Source of the DNA: Neobacillus drentensis NBRC 102427 | GTDB taxonomy: Bacteria > Bacillota > Bacilli > Bacillales > Cytobacillaceae | NCBI RefSeq assembly: GCF_001591445.1 | Contig: NZ_BCUX01000011.1 | Coordinates: 62,001 to 126,000 of the forward strand | Direction of reading: 5' to 3' | DNA length: 64,000 bases | Shown: positions 16,462 through 25,020 of the stretch, one piece after another | Numbering within the stretch: position 1 is the first letter of the stretch | How the letters are laid out: each line of letters opens with the position of its first letter | Made by a program: the position numbers and the translations under genes | Notes under the pieces: model-generated | Databases searched by the model: none | Seen by the model: the letters and a program-made list of their open reading frames with translations, nothing else | Told to the model about the DNA's origin: nothing

Positions 16462-18513
16462 TCAGCACAATTTGGTTATATTCACGTGTAGGTCATTTAA
16501 TGCATTCCCTTTCCCGCTTGTCATGACCTTCCCCATGTCGGCTGCAGTAAAGGATATTAGTTTATTAACAAGCGGATGATTCGGAAAGATCACAAGTGTT
16601 TGCTGGTTCAAATCAGTAGAGAAATTGGCTCTAATCGTGATTTCTCCCTTTTCACTAACCACCTTCATCATTGAATAACGTTGAATGCCTTTTTCCTTGG
16701 CTAGTAACGGATGAAGATAAATGCACGGCTCCCTACTGATCTTCTTAAATGAGGTTAAATTTTGAAATTGAGAATTAATCCGAAATGGTTCATGATTTAA
16801 TAACAAAATATACGGAAAGAGAGGATTAGATCCATTTTCCATTAACCCCATCCCAAATGGAGAAAGTTGATTATCCAAAGCCTGTTTGGAAAAGAGTTCG
16901 ATTTTTCCAGAGGGTGTCTTAAATTCCATGGTCCCCCATGCCGTTTTTTGGACATCAACCCTGCGTGGACCATTTAGTAATTCACGCCAATCTTTAATAT
17001 GAAGGGCTTGATAAAATTCATCAGTAAATTCCTGTTCAATAAATTGCTCATCCTCCATGTCAGTTGGAAAAGCACTAAAATGATCCTTGTATTCATTTAA
17101 TTTTTTTGACAGCAAACGGGCAATTTCTAACTCGCTCTTACTTTCATAATAAGGCTCGATGGCCGGCTGGTTGATGCTGATCCAATGATGCCAATAGCTC
17201 GCAACAATATCCCACTCTTCAAATTGAGTCGTTGCAGGCAAAACCAGGTCTGAATATTGGGTGGTTTCAGTCATGAAATGTTCAACCGTAACAATTAGTT
17301 CCAAGGTTTGCAGTGCCTTTTTTAATTCTTCGACGTTCGCACTTTGAGTTAACAAATTTCTGCAGGTAATCCAAAGAAATTTCACAGGTGGATCCTGTTG
17401 TTTTTGTAAATCATTCGCAAAATCATTTATATCTAATGGACGTACCCCCGCTTTATTTCTTTTATCATCTGGAAAAGGGTTTAGAATATGATAAGTAAAT
17501 TTCCAAGTGGCTCGCTGTCCAAATTGAGCCCCGCTGCCTTGACGGCCAATATTCCCTGTCATTGCTGCTAACGCATTAATGGCACGAATATTTTGTCCGC
17601 CATTTCGATGGCGCTGCATCCCAAATCCCATCCAAATATAGACTGGCCTATGTTTGGCCAGTCTCTCTGCCAGGAATTGAATCGCTTCTATTGTTTGTCC
17701 ACATTGATTTAAGGCTTCTTCCATTGAAAGCTGATCAATATAATCTCTTAATTCTTCCCAGCCAACCGTGTATTGGTCAATAAATTCACGGTCAAATAAA
17801 TCATGTTCGAGGATGTATTTTGCAATCGCAGTAGCAAGAGCGCCATCGCTTCCAGGTTTAATTTGGATATAGGTGTCTGATTTTTTTGCCGTTTCTGTAT
17901 AGACGGGGTCAATGGTTATCACTTTCGCCCCTCGTCTTAGTGCTTCATATATATAATTCAGCGAATGAATCGATGTCCATACCGGATTAATCCCCCAGAG
18001 AATAATCGTTTCAGAATGAAGAATATCCTGCATATCGGATGTTTGATGTTCACCATAATCATAATAAACCGCATCCATTCCTGGAGACCAACATGGGTTC
18101 CCTACAGCTCTCGAAGTTTTTCCTAACCCGTTGAAGAATCCTTCCATCGCATGATGCAATATACCCATGTTCCCTGAATATTTATTTAGTGCTAGAGACA
18201 GATTGGATTCATACCGGTGATTAAGCTCGATTATTTTTCCCGCGATGATGTCAATAGCCTCAGTCCAGGAAATGCGCTGCCATTGACCACTTCCACGAGG
18301 ATACTGTCTCATAGGATATTTCAGACGATCAGGGTGATAAACATTATTGATATAATTGTAGCCCTTCGCACATAACAACCCTTTTGTATAGCCGTGCTTG
18401 TGGTCGCCGGTAACCTTTTGTAAGTGTCCATTTTTCGTATAACCGAGAATGCTGCATGTGCTATAGCAATTGCGCGGACATACATGACGAGTAATTGAAT
18501 AGGTTTGGTCCAT
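16462..18513 (-). CDS. Cytoplasmic molybdopterin oxidoreductase
   Basis: 683 residues, paralogous to the exported enzyme at 13190: both share CPRNCY.TCSI, the NKYSGN motif, MGFGMQRH.NGG and the SYWH.W segment. It begins directly at the FS0 cluster motif (CPRNCYSTC, about residues 13-21; CAKG near 49) and lacks a Tat signal, so it should stay in the cytoplasm. The candidate ligand region reads GNPCWSPGMDA. It has its own terminator and diverges from a DmsB-like gene that could be its partner. Substrate unknown. Confidence 0.85.
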   Translation of the reverse strand: MDQTYSITRHVCPRNCYSTCSILGYTKNGHLQKVTGDHKHGYTKGLLCAKGYNYINNVYHPDRLKYPMRQYPRGSGQWQRISWTEAIDIIAGKIIELNHRYESNLSLALNKYSGNMGILHHAMEGFFNGLGKTSRAVGNPCWSPGMDAVYYDYGEHQTSDMQDILHSETIILWGINPVWTSIHSLNYIYEALRRGAKVITIDPVYTETAKKSDTYIQIKPGSDGALATAIAKYILEHDLFDREFIDQYTVGWEELRDYIDQLSMEEALNQCGQTIEAIQFLAERLAKHRPVYIWMGFGMQRHRNGGQNIRAINALAAMTGNIGRQGSGAQFGQRATWKFTYHILNPFPDDKRNKAGVRPLDINDFANDLQKQQDPPVKFLWITCRNLLTQSANVEELKKALQTLELIVTVEHFMTETTQYSDLVLPATTQFEEWDIVASYWHHWISINQPAIEPYYESKSELEIARLLSKKLNEYKDHFSAFPTDMEDEQFIEQEFTDEFYQALHIKDWRELLNGPRRVDVQKTAWGTMEFKTPSGKIELFSKQALDNQLSPFGMGLMENGSNPLFPYILLLNHEPFRINSQFQNLTSFKKISREPCIYLHPLLAKEKGIQRYSMMKVVSEKGEITIRANFSTDLNQQTLVIFPNHPLVNKLISFTAADMGKVMTSGKGNALNDLHVNITKLC

Positions 18514-18587
18514 TATGCATTCCCCTTTTCAATGTCCAAATTGTTCTAAACTTGTTACATTTATCGCGATTTCTTGTTTATGAAACA

Positions 18588-18604
18588 TATATACTAAGTA
18601 TATA
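18588..18604. promoter_or_regulatory. 17-bp palindrome in the divergent promoter region
   Basis: TATATACT-A-AGTATATA is a perfect palindrome between the divergent starts at 18513 and 18656. A PucR-type regulator encoded next door could bind here; this is inference. Confidence 0.5.
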
Positions 18605-18655
18605 GGGAAAACCCGAATATGAAAGACCGACAAAAGGCAAAAAGGTGATCATTTT

Positions 18656-19216
18656 ATGAAACAACTAGGATTTCTCGTTCATATTGAAAAGTGTTTAGGC
18701 TGCCGTTCCTGCGAATTTTCCTGTAAAAATGAGCATGGACATGAAGACTCCTTCCGGAGAAATATCCATTCTTTAGAAGATGAAGATAATAAAATGGGCC
18801 ATAGTTTTCATCATTTTTCCATGGCTTGTAATCACTGTGAAAATCCAGCATGTATGCCTGCCTGCCCAGAAGGAGCCATTAAAAAGAAGCCTAACGGAAT
18901 TGTGATGATAGATAAAGCAAAGTGTTCAGGGTGTGGGAAATGTGTAATCTTCTGTCCTTTTGATGCCATTAAAATGAACCCCCTGACAGCGAAGGCGGAT
19001 AAATGCGATATGTGTTATGATCGACAGATGCAAGGGAAAACCACCATCTGTGTTTCAGCCTGCCCGGTTAAAGCACTTGAAATCATAGACATTAACGATC
19101 CTAAGAACGCTGATTATGATAAGTCCATTTATGGATTTGAAATGAAAAAAATAACAAATCCTTCGATTCGCTTTCATAAGAAAAAAGAAGATATCCAGCA
19201 TTTTTGGTGTCGATAA
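18656..19216 (+). CDS. DmsB-like iron-sulfur protein
   Basis: 186 residues with four Cys groups for four [4Fe-4S] clusters: CLGCRSCEFSC, CNHCENPACMPACP, CSGCGKCVIFCP and CDMCYDRQMQGKTTICVSACP. It is paralogous to the minus-strand subunit at 12616. It is divergent from the cytoplasmic molybdopterin oxidoreductase and 17 bases ahead of a PucR regulator. With no DmsC-type anchor beside it, it may link the cytoplasmic enzyme to a soluble donor or acceptor. Confidence 0.85.
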   Translation: MKQLGFLVHIEKCLGCRSCEFSCKNEHGHEDSFRRNIHSLEDEDNKMGHSFHHFSMACNHCENPACMPACPEGAIKKKPNGIVMIDKAKCSGCGKCVIFCPFDAIKMNPLTAKADKCDMCYDRQMQGKTTICVSACPVKALEIIDINDPKNADYDKSIYGFEMKKITNPSIRFHKKKEDIQHFWCR

Positions 19217-19233
19217 AGGAGTCCCTAAAAAAT

Positions 19234-20808
19234 ATGCTCACCATTCAAGAAATCATAAGCGCCCCTCCTTTTATACATGCCGAAATAATGGGTGGTTGGG
19301 AGGGAAAGGAGCGCTCTTTTTCGATTGTTCAAAATCATTCAATCAGTCTTGAGGAACCATCCTTATTACTTCTTGCCAAAACACAGAGTACAATCATGCA
19401 ATTGCCTGAGTACCTTTCTAATCAAGACGTTCAGGGAATTCTTCTCTATGGAAATGATGACCTGTTGATCCCAACCACGTTTATGGAGACCGCTGATTCC
19501 TACAAGAAACCAGTCTTAATGATAAATGAACAGAACCCTGAAAGTATTAAACAAAAGATTGCTGATCTAAAGCATCTTAAAAGTATCGGCCTGTTTCAAT
19601 ATATTTGGGAACGTTCTACCAGCTATTGGCTGCAATTGATGAATGAGCGTGGATTACCCGGGCTACTGCAGCGGCTTTGTGTATTTCTAGGTCAAAATGT
19701 CCTGTTGCTAGACGAGGATTTCCAGTTTCATTCTGGAAATGAATCTCCTGCAACCAGTGGTCAAGTGGCATTAGTAAAATCTCTTTCCAATCAGCCATAT
19801 AAAAATAAAAAAGAAGCTTTTAAGATCGTTGAAAATGAGTCAGGTCGTTATCTTCTATTTCATTTACAATCTGGGGAAAAACGATGTGGATTTATCCTTT
19901 TACAAGAACTACCAGGCATGATGATTGACATTTGCATTGAACAGATCATCCATGCCATTCCAGCCATCATTTCCTATTTAATGAAGGAAGATGCTGTAAA
20001 GCAAGCACATCGATCCTACAAGGAACTATTTCTCTACAATCTTCTATATAATAATTTAGAATCTGAGAATGGATTAATCCAACAAGGAAAGCAGTGGGGC
20101 TGGGATTTCACAAAGACCACCCAATTAATGGTAATGAGGTTAGATAGAAAAACAGACTTTCCAAACGGGAATGTCGATTTAGATGCAATCATGCGAAAAA
20201 TACGCTCGCTCATTTCCGCCGCCTTTCTACAAGCAATTATCTTCCCCATTCAAGGTAATATCGTCATGATTGTTTTTGATACGCCTGATCATACGCCTAA
20301 AGAATTGAAAGAGCGAATGCTTGTTTTAGCAAATAGAATTCACAAGGAAATTGAACATTCTCTGGATACAATCGAATGTCAAATTGGGTTAGGACGTCAT
20401 TACCCATCCAATATGCAATTGTTTCGGAGTTTTTATGAGGCAAAGGTTGCACTAGAATTAGGAAAGTATGAATCTAGACATCGTTCCGTGCGACATTTTG
20501 AAGATATTGGAATCGCAAGACTCCTCTCAAATGTTCATAATGACTTATTACACGAATACTTTGAAGCAACATTGGGTGAACTGATTGTTTTAGATGAAGA
20601 GAATGATGATTTTTATATGGTCACATTGGAAGCATTTTATAATCACAATGGTGATATTAATCAAACCGCTGAGCAACTCTATATTCACCCAAACACGTTA
20701 CGGAAACGCTTAAAAAAGCTGGAATCTATCTTAAATGTTGACTTTAATCAGATGGAAGACATGCTAAAGATCTTCGTGGCCCTAAAGATTAGGAAAATTC
20801 TAAAGTAA
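19234..20808 (+). CDS. PucR-family transcriptional regulator
   Basis: 524 residues. ATG 19234 is chosen because AAAGGAG lies at 19213-19219; an in-frame TTG at 19204 overlaps the previous gene. An N-terminal PucR-type sensory domain (about 1-120), a central region, and a C-terminal helix-turn-helix (HNGDINQTAEQLYIHPNTL, about 480-500). PucR regulators often activate purine catabolism in Bacillus; here the neighbours are molybdenum enzymes, so the ligand may be their substrate. A terminator follows. Confidence 0.85.
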   Translation: MLTIQEIISAPPFIHAEIMGGWEGKERSFSIVQNHSISLEEPSLLLLAKTQSTIMQLPEYLSNQDVQGILLYGNDDLLIPTTFMETADSYKKPVLMINEQNPESIKQKIADLKHLKSIGLFQYIWERSTSYWLQLMNERGLPGLLQRLCVFLGQNVLLLDEDFQFHSGNESPATSGQVALVKSLSNQPYKNKKEAFKIVENESGRYLLFHLQSGEKRCGFILLQELPGMMIDICIEQIIHAIPAIISYLMKEDAVKQAHRSYKELFLYNLLYNNLESENGLIQQGKQWGWDFTKTTQLMVMRLDRKTDFPNGNVDLDAIMRKIRSLISAAFLQAIIFPIQGNIVMIVFDTPDHTPKELKERMLVLANRIHKEIEHSLDTIECQIGLGRHYPSNMQLFRSFYEAKVALELGKYESRHRSVRHFEDIGIARLLSNVHNDLLHEYFEATLGELIVLDEENDDFYMVTLEAFYNHNGDINQTAEQLYIHPNTLRKRLKKLESILNVDFNQMEDMLKIFVALKIRKILK

Positions 20809-20873
20809 ACGCCTCCTATTTTTTCCATTTCAAAGGGAAAGTTCGGGATTGATGAAATACTAATCCAAAATTT

Positions 20874-20913
20874 AAAGTCAGCATCCAATTGATAGGATGC
20901 TGACTTTATTTTG
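20874..20913 (+). terminator. Terminator after the PucR-family gene
   Basis: AAAGTCAGCATCC (20874-20886) pairs with GGATGCTGACTTT (20895-20907), then TTATTTT. Confidence 0.85.
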
Positions 20914-20997
20914 GTTATTCGGATTAGTCTTGGCACAATTATTGCCGCTTAGGTTCTACGTATAACGCTACTGCCAAACAAGAAATTTTTTTGGAAA

Positions 20998-21357
20998 TCA
21001 TCTTACAATCTTATTCAACAAAAAATCAACTTTCTCTATAAGAAGGTCCCTTACACGAACATTAAGGTCCATTTCTTCCATCGTCTCTTTCAATTTGCCA
21101 AACCAAACTGCGGCTCTTTCGGGAGCTATTTGAAAGGAGTGTCTTTCTTTAACCTGTGAGACTTGCTTCCATTCTTCCTGAACAGATTCATCGGAAACAA
21201 GGCGATTTATAAAGACTCTTTGCCGTTTTTTCAGCATTTCAATATCAGTGTTTCTTTCATTAAACATGTTAACATAGTATGTATCCTTTAACAGCTTATC
21301 ATAAAAGCGGTCAACCAACTCATTCACTTGTTCCTGTTCTAATGCAATAGTCATCAT
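20998..21357 (-). CDS. Globin-family (truncated-haemoglobin-like) protein
   Basis: 119 residues, single domain. The pattern LVDRFYDKLL..YYVNMF (helices A/B), KKRQRVFINRLV (helix E region) and ERHSFQI with a candidate proximal His, followed by VWFGKLKETM, matches small bacterial globins. Such proteins bind O2 or NO. A near-consensus Fnr box at -41.5 from an inferred start point predicts anaerobic induction, in keeping with the respiratory genes nearby. The family call is by pattern; a sensor-globin-type domain is an alternative. Confidence 0.68.
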   Translation of the reverse strand: MMTIALEQEQVNELVDRFYDKLLKDTYYVNMFNERNTDIEMLKKRQRVFINRLVSDESVQEEWKQVSQVKERHSFQIAPERAAVWFGKLKETMEEMDLNVRVRDLLIEKVDFLLNKIVR

Positions 21358-21397
21358 TCATTCCCTCTTTTTCTTAACAGAAGTAGTTTCTACTATT

Positions 21398-21440
21398 AGT
21401 ATAGTGTAAATGAGATTCTAGATTCGTGACCTACATCACA
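21398..21440 (-). promoter_or_regulatory. Fnr-dependent promoter of the globin gene
   Basis: Minus-strand TGTGA-TGTAGG-TCACG (21440-21425) matches the Fnr consensus TGTGA-N6-TCACA at nine of ten positions. A -10 element TATACT lies at 21403-21398. With the transcription start about seven bases further on (about 21391), the box centre falls at -41.5, the class II activation position. Confidence 0.75.
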
Positions 21441-21458
21441 GAAAAGTACTTTATGAAA

Positions 21459-21496
21459 GAAAAAAGACACCTCTGTTACTCTTAACAGCAGGTGTC
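21459..21496 (-). terminator. Terminator of the vWA gene
   Basis: GACACCT (21466-21472) with AGGTGTC (21490-21496), plus an inner CTGTT/AACAG stem; on the minus strand the hairpin is followed by TTTTTT. Confidence 0.82.
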
Positions 21497-21514
21497 CCTT
21501 TAGTGAAAATTACC

Positions 21515-22168
21515 TTATTTATTCTTCGACCGGCGATTATAATCCTTTTCAATTCCTTGTTTCCAGCTGCGATCAATCTTTTTACCACTCCGAAGGTTGA
21601 CCACTGCTTCATTCACCGCTTCATAATTTAATTGGGTTCCTTCATGGTCAGCGTGGTATTCAACCGCAAAATCCTCACCGATTCCAAACCGGGCAGCCGT
21701 TGCAATGGCATCGATATTGGCTCCAAGGAACAGGAATTCCCAACCATATTTGTCCTTTTGGTGCTGAACCTTTTTTTTGATTTGGCCTACTGTAAATTCA
21801 CGGCTGGCATTTTCCATCCCATCGGTTGTAATAACGAAGAGTACTTTTTCAGCACGTTCATCCTCACTCGTTCTCTTTTGTACATTGATGATTTTTTGAA
21901 TTGTAAAACCAATCGCATCCAATAACGCGGTGGTTCCGCCTAATTCATAATCTTTTTCAGTGATAGGGGAAATGCCTCTTATATTTATTCGATCGTGTAA
22001 TAATTCGTAATCGTGATCAAATAATGAAGTCGTAACGACAGCCTCTCCTTCTGCCTTTTGCTGTTTCTTCAACATTGCATTATAACCACCGATCGTATCG
22101 GCCTCAAGGCCAGCCATCGAGCCGCTTTTATCTAAAATAAACACTAATTCTGTTAGGTTTCTTTTCAT
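21515..22168 (-). CDS. vWA-domain protein
   Basis: 217 residues from ATG 22168 (AAGGG upstream). It is a single von Willebrand factor A domain: MIDAS motif DKSGSM (about residues 11-16), GGTTALLDAIG with the conserved Thr near 78, and TTDGMENAS near 115. It is soluble and metal-binding. It follows the macro-domain gene with a 77-base gap and shares its terminator, so the two probably work together in a stress or nucleotide-signal response. Confidence 0.85.
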   Translation of the reverse strand: MKRNLTELVFILDKSGSMAGLEADTIGGYNAMLKKQQKAEGEAVVTTSLFDHDYELLHDRINIRGISPITEKDYELGGTTALLDAIGFTIQKIINVQKRTSEDERAEKVLFVITTDGMENASREFTVGQIKKKVQHQKDKYGWEFLFLGANIDAIATAARFGIGEDFAVEYHADHEGTQLNYEAVNEAVVNLRSGKKIDRSWKQGIEKDYNRRSKNK

Positions 22169-22245
22169 ATTCATCATCCCTTGTTATGTGATAAACAAAG
22201 AATAACAAATATCGATTACAAAATGGTCGCTTGGGAAGCGACATT

Positions 22246-23247
22246 TCAGGCACCGAGTAAGGGCTGATCAAAAGCAAATAAGGCCTCATTGATTTCATGG
22301 ATATTGTAATTCGCCTGTTGAATAAAGTACTCAACAATCACATCAAATTTATTGCTGCGTGACAGGGTATAACCGGCAGCAGCCAGCAGCTCCATCGTTT
22401 CCTCCACATTTAATCGTAAAGCAATAGCAAAAGCAATCGTCGTTTTCTTTTTCGGAGTATACTCGGCTCCATTCCTGATTTTGGAGAACAAGCGACGGTC
22501 AATATTCGCCCGTTTATACGTCTCAACATCTGTCATTTCTTTTTCATCAATTAAACGAAGCAACCGCTCGGAAAAAGACTCATCGAGTTGGTCCAACAGG
22601 TTTACTAAGGAACTCTCTGCCTCTTTTAACTGATCCTGCTGAAAAATTTCGACTTCTTGCCGGCATTCCCATATGTATTGTTCTTCTCTGTTACGTTCAA
22701 AGCTACTTTCTACTTCTTCCACATAATGCTCATCAATAAATTGATGAATCGAAGTAAATAGTTTCTGGCTTAATCCGAAAGAATTTTTATCAAATACCAC
22801 CAGATAAACGAGCAGGTCATGATGTAATAAAAATGAGCCGATGGAGGAGATCGCGATCTGTAATGCCTCCTCCTTTGGATAGCCATAGATGCCCGTCGAA
22901 ATCAGCGGAAATGCAATTGATTCACATTGATGGTTTTTTGCCAGCTCCAAGGAGTTATTGTAGGAAGCCTTTAACAGTGCTGCTTCTTGATGTGAGCCAC
23001 CCCGCCAAATAGGTCCCGGTGTATGTATTATATATTTTGCCTTCAAGTGAAAGCCATCTGTCAAAACCGCTTCTCCAACCTTGCATTCCCCGTGTTTTTC
23101 ACATGCTTTTTGCAACTCATGGACACCCGCTGCACGAAAGATCGCACCACAAACGCCACCACCCATTTTCAGTGAGGTATTTGCTGCATTCACAATCGCA
23201 TCCACCTTCATCTTGGTAATATCATGGCGAACAATTTCTAACGGCAT
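22246..23247 (-). CDS. Macro-domain protein with C-terminal helix-turn-helix-like domain
   Basis: 333 residues from ATG 23247 (GGGGAGAG upstream). Residues 1-165 are a macro domain: DAIVNAANTSLKMGGGVCGAIF, GEAVLTDGF, IHTPGPIW and PLISTGIYGYPKEEA, the ADP-ribose-binding and catalytic loops of ADP-ribosyl hydrolases. The C-terminal about 130 residues (ETYKRANIDRRLFSKIRNG onwards, ending EINEALFAFDQPLLG) form a helical, XRE-like module I have seen attached to such proteins. A link to ADP-ribose signalling is established for the macro fold; the substrate here is unknown. Confidence 0.85.
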   Translation of the reverse strand: MPLEIVRHDITKMKVDAIVNAANTSLKMGGGVCGAIFRAAGVHELQKACEKHGECKVGEAVLTDGFHLKAKYIIHTPGPIWRGGSHQEAALLKASYNNSLELAKNHQCESIAFPLISTGIYGYPKEEALQIAISSIGSFLLHHDLLVYLVVFDKNSFGLSQKLFTSIHQFIDEHYVEEVESSFERNREEQYIWECRQEVEIFQQDQLKEAESSLVNLLDQLDESFSERLLRLIDEKEMTDVETYKRANIDRRLFSKIRNGAEYTPKKKTTIAFAIALRLNVEETMELLAAAGYTLSRSNKFDVIVEYFIQQANYNIHEINEALFAFDQPLLGA

Positions 23248-23410
23248 TAGTTTTTCTCTCCCCAAAAAAAATTTTAATAGACCCCTTTTCCTTTTCTCCT
23301 CCACAGCACACTAAGAGAATGATAGAAAATTAAATAAAATCCCGATTCCTTCTATTAAAATGCATCCTTTTTAGTGTTCATTATAACAGAAATATATTGG
23401 ACATTCTAAA

Positions 23411-23432
23411 GAGTTGGTGCCTGACACTCACC
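23411..23432. repeat. GTGCCTGACAC repeat fragment
   Basis: GAGT-TGGTGCCTGAC-ACTC core, matching the copy at 25097-25120. Member of the dispersed hairpin family. Confidence 0.55.
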
Positions 23433-23452
23433 TATTGATATATTTTTTATAT

Positions 23453-23473
23453 CTGATATACTTTATATATCAG
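23453..23473. promoter_or_regulatory. Palindromic operator candidate for the HxlR regulator
   Basis: CTGATATA (23453-23460) and TATATCAG (23466-23473) are perfect 8-bp arms about a 5-bp centre, directly upstream of the HxlR ribosome binding site. Autoregulation is likely but inferred. Confidence 0.6.
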
Positions 23474-23502
23474 CTGTTTTGACTTTTGTGGAGGTGATTT
23501 TT

Positions 23503-23820
23503 ATTAAAATTTGCCCATATTTAGAATACTCATTTCAAATACTAGGTAAAAAGTGGAACGGGTTAATCCTTCACTATTTATCTCTTTGTGAAAACAACTC
23601 AACCAGTTTTACCGAAATGGTTCATGAAATTTCTAACATTACCCCTAGAGTCTTATCCATGAGGTTAACTGAACTTATTGAGTATGGTTTGGTTAAGAAA
23701 GACGTTATTGATACACCACACGTAACGATTTCATATAAATTAACCGAAAAAGGGCAAGCACTTGTTTCTGCCCTTCAGCCGATCCAGAACTGGGCAATTG
23801 ATTTTAAAGATCATATTTAA
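23503..23820 (+). CDS. HxlR-family regulator, probable AUU start
   Basis: 105 residues. The family begins with a conserved Cys (ICPYLEYSFQILGKKWN) followed by a winged helix (SFTEMVHEISNITPRVLSMRLTELIEYGLV). The only strong ribosome binding site, GGAGGTGA at 23490-23497, points to ATT at 23503; upstream in-frame GTG and TTG codons overlap or precede that site. HxlR proteins often sense redox or electrophiles through the N-terminal Cys. The DsbA-like gene 20 bases downstream is its likely target. Confidence 0.82.
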   Translation: MKICPYLEYSFQILGKKWNGLILHYLSLCENNSTSFTEMVHEISNITPRVLSMRLTELIEYGLVKKDVIDTPHVTISYKLTEKGQALVSALQPIQNWAIDFKDHI

Positions 23821-23840
23821 TCAAAAATAGGAGGAATAAA

Positions 23841-24764
23841 ATGAATAGCAAAAATAATATGATGTGCGATTTGGAAACAGGGGTTTGTGGAAGTGCGGGA
23901 GACGAGGACATGGAAATGATTGACTTTAATCAACCAAAAAAAGCGATTGAGCTTTATTATGTCACCGACCCCATCTGCTCTCACTGTTGGGCATTAGAGC
24001 CAGTTCTCCGTCGTTTTGAAGAACAATATGGCGATCACTTTACCATCCATACGGTTATGGGAGGATTGCTAGAAAAATGGGGGGATGGACCTGTCGATCC
24101 AGCAAATGGAATTGGTCAACCCTCAGATGTGGCTGGCCACTGGAGAGAAGTTGGTGAATATACACGCATGCCAATTGACGGCTCACTTTGGTATGACAAC
24201 CCGATTCACTCATCCTATCCCCCTTCTATTGTATTCAAAGTCATTCAAAAACAAAATGAAGCGTTGGCTCGTGTGTTTTTACGCCGCGTGAGAGAAGCCG
24301 TTTTCGCATTCAATCAAAATATTGCAGAGCATTCAATTTTAGTTGATATTGTGAATAAACTTGGACTTGATGGTGAAGCAATTGTTAAAGAAGCGGAGCA
24401 GCCAAGCGGACAGCAATTATTGAACGAAGATTTTGTGCTAGCTGCAAAATTAGGTGCCAGAGGCTTTCCAACGATTGTCATGATCAATGAGGAAAATAAA
24501 GGTGTCAAGATTGTTGGGTCTCGCCCATTGGAATACTATGTTTCCGGACTAAAACAAGTTCTAGATTCTGCGGATCCCCAACCTAAACAACAACCGGCCC
24601 TTTCTAGCTTGCTTGAAAAAGAAAAACTTTTATTTTCAAAAGAAATTGAAGTCATGTACGATCTTGAAAAAACAGAAATTAACGCTTTTGCCGAAAAAGA
24701 ACTTTCAGCAAACAGTTATCAAGTGAAGGAAATTCTAGGTGAAACCTATTTTGTGAAGCAATAA
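23841..24764 (+). CDS. DsbA-family thioredoxin-fold protein (SpxH/FrnE-like)
   Basis: 307 residues without a signal peptide. The thioredoxin fold has the active site CSHCW (about residues 52-56) in the context YYVTDPICSHCWALEP, as in YjbH/SpxH, the ClpXP adaptor for Spx, and in FrnE-like DsbA proteins. GARGFPTIV near residue 210 holds the cis-Pro. Additional Cys residues lie at the N-terminus (MCDLETGVCG). It is co-transcribed with the HxlR regulator, so it is likely a cytoplasmic thiol-stress factor. Which of the two families it belongs to is uncertain. Confidence 0.78.
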   Translation: MNSKNNMMCDLETGVCGSAGDEDMEMIDFNQPKKAIELYYVTDPICSHCWALEPVLRRFEEQYGDHFTIHTVMGGLLEKWGDGPVDPANGIGQPSDVAGHWREVGEYTRMPIDGSLWYDNPIHSSYPPSIVFKVIQKQNEALARVFLRRVREAVFAFNQNIAEHSILVDIVNKLGLDGEAIVKEAEQPSGQQLLNEDFVLAAKLGARGFPTIVMINEENKGVKIVGSRPLEYYVSGLKQVLDSADPQPKQQPALSSLLEKEKLLFSKEIEVMYDLEKTEINAFAEKELSANSYQVKEILGETYFVKQ

Positions 24765-24790
24765 CCACGGAGGCCCTAAGGACTATTGTG

Positions 24791-25010
24791 GAGATTTCCA
24801 ATTAGTATCCAGTAAATGTCGTAAGTTTCTTAAAATATGTAATAAGAATCAAAAAATATGTAGTAAAACTCCTAAATTATGTAATAAGCACCCATACATT
24901 ATGAAGATTTCCAATTAATATCCAACAAATATCGTGAATTTCTAAAAATATGTAGAAACAGTCAAAAAGTATGTAGTAAAAGTCGTAAATTATGTATAAG
25001 AGTCCCACAG
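24791..25010. repeat. Imperfect tandem repeat, period about 113 bp
   Basis: Unit 1 (about 24791-24903) and unit 2 (about 24904-25010) align from ATTTCCAATTAGTATCC (24794) and ATTTCCAATTAATATCC (24907). Inside each unit a shorter theme, WAAWTATGTARTAA, recurs every 20-25 bases. No coding sequence was recognised in 24765-25124. Confidence 0.75.
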
Positions 25011-25020
25011 CTTAATACCT

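Noticed and set aside
19204..19233. Longer PucR gene starting at TTG 19204
   Set aside because: The start would lie upstream of the AAAGGAG site and within the previous gene; ATG 19234 fits the family N-terminus.
24791..25010. Possible CRISPR-like array in the tandem repeat region
   Set aside because: The repeated words are variable, AT-rich and not separated by unique spacers of constant length; no cas genes are nearby.
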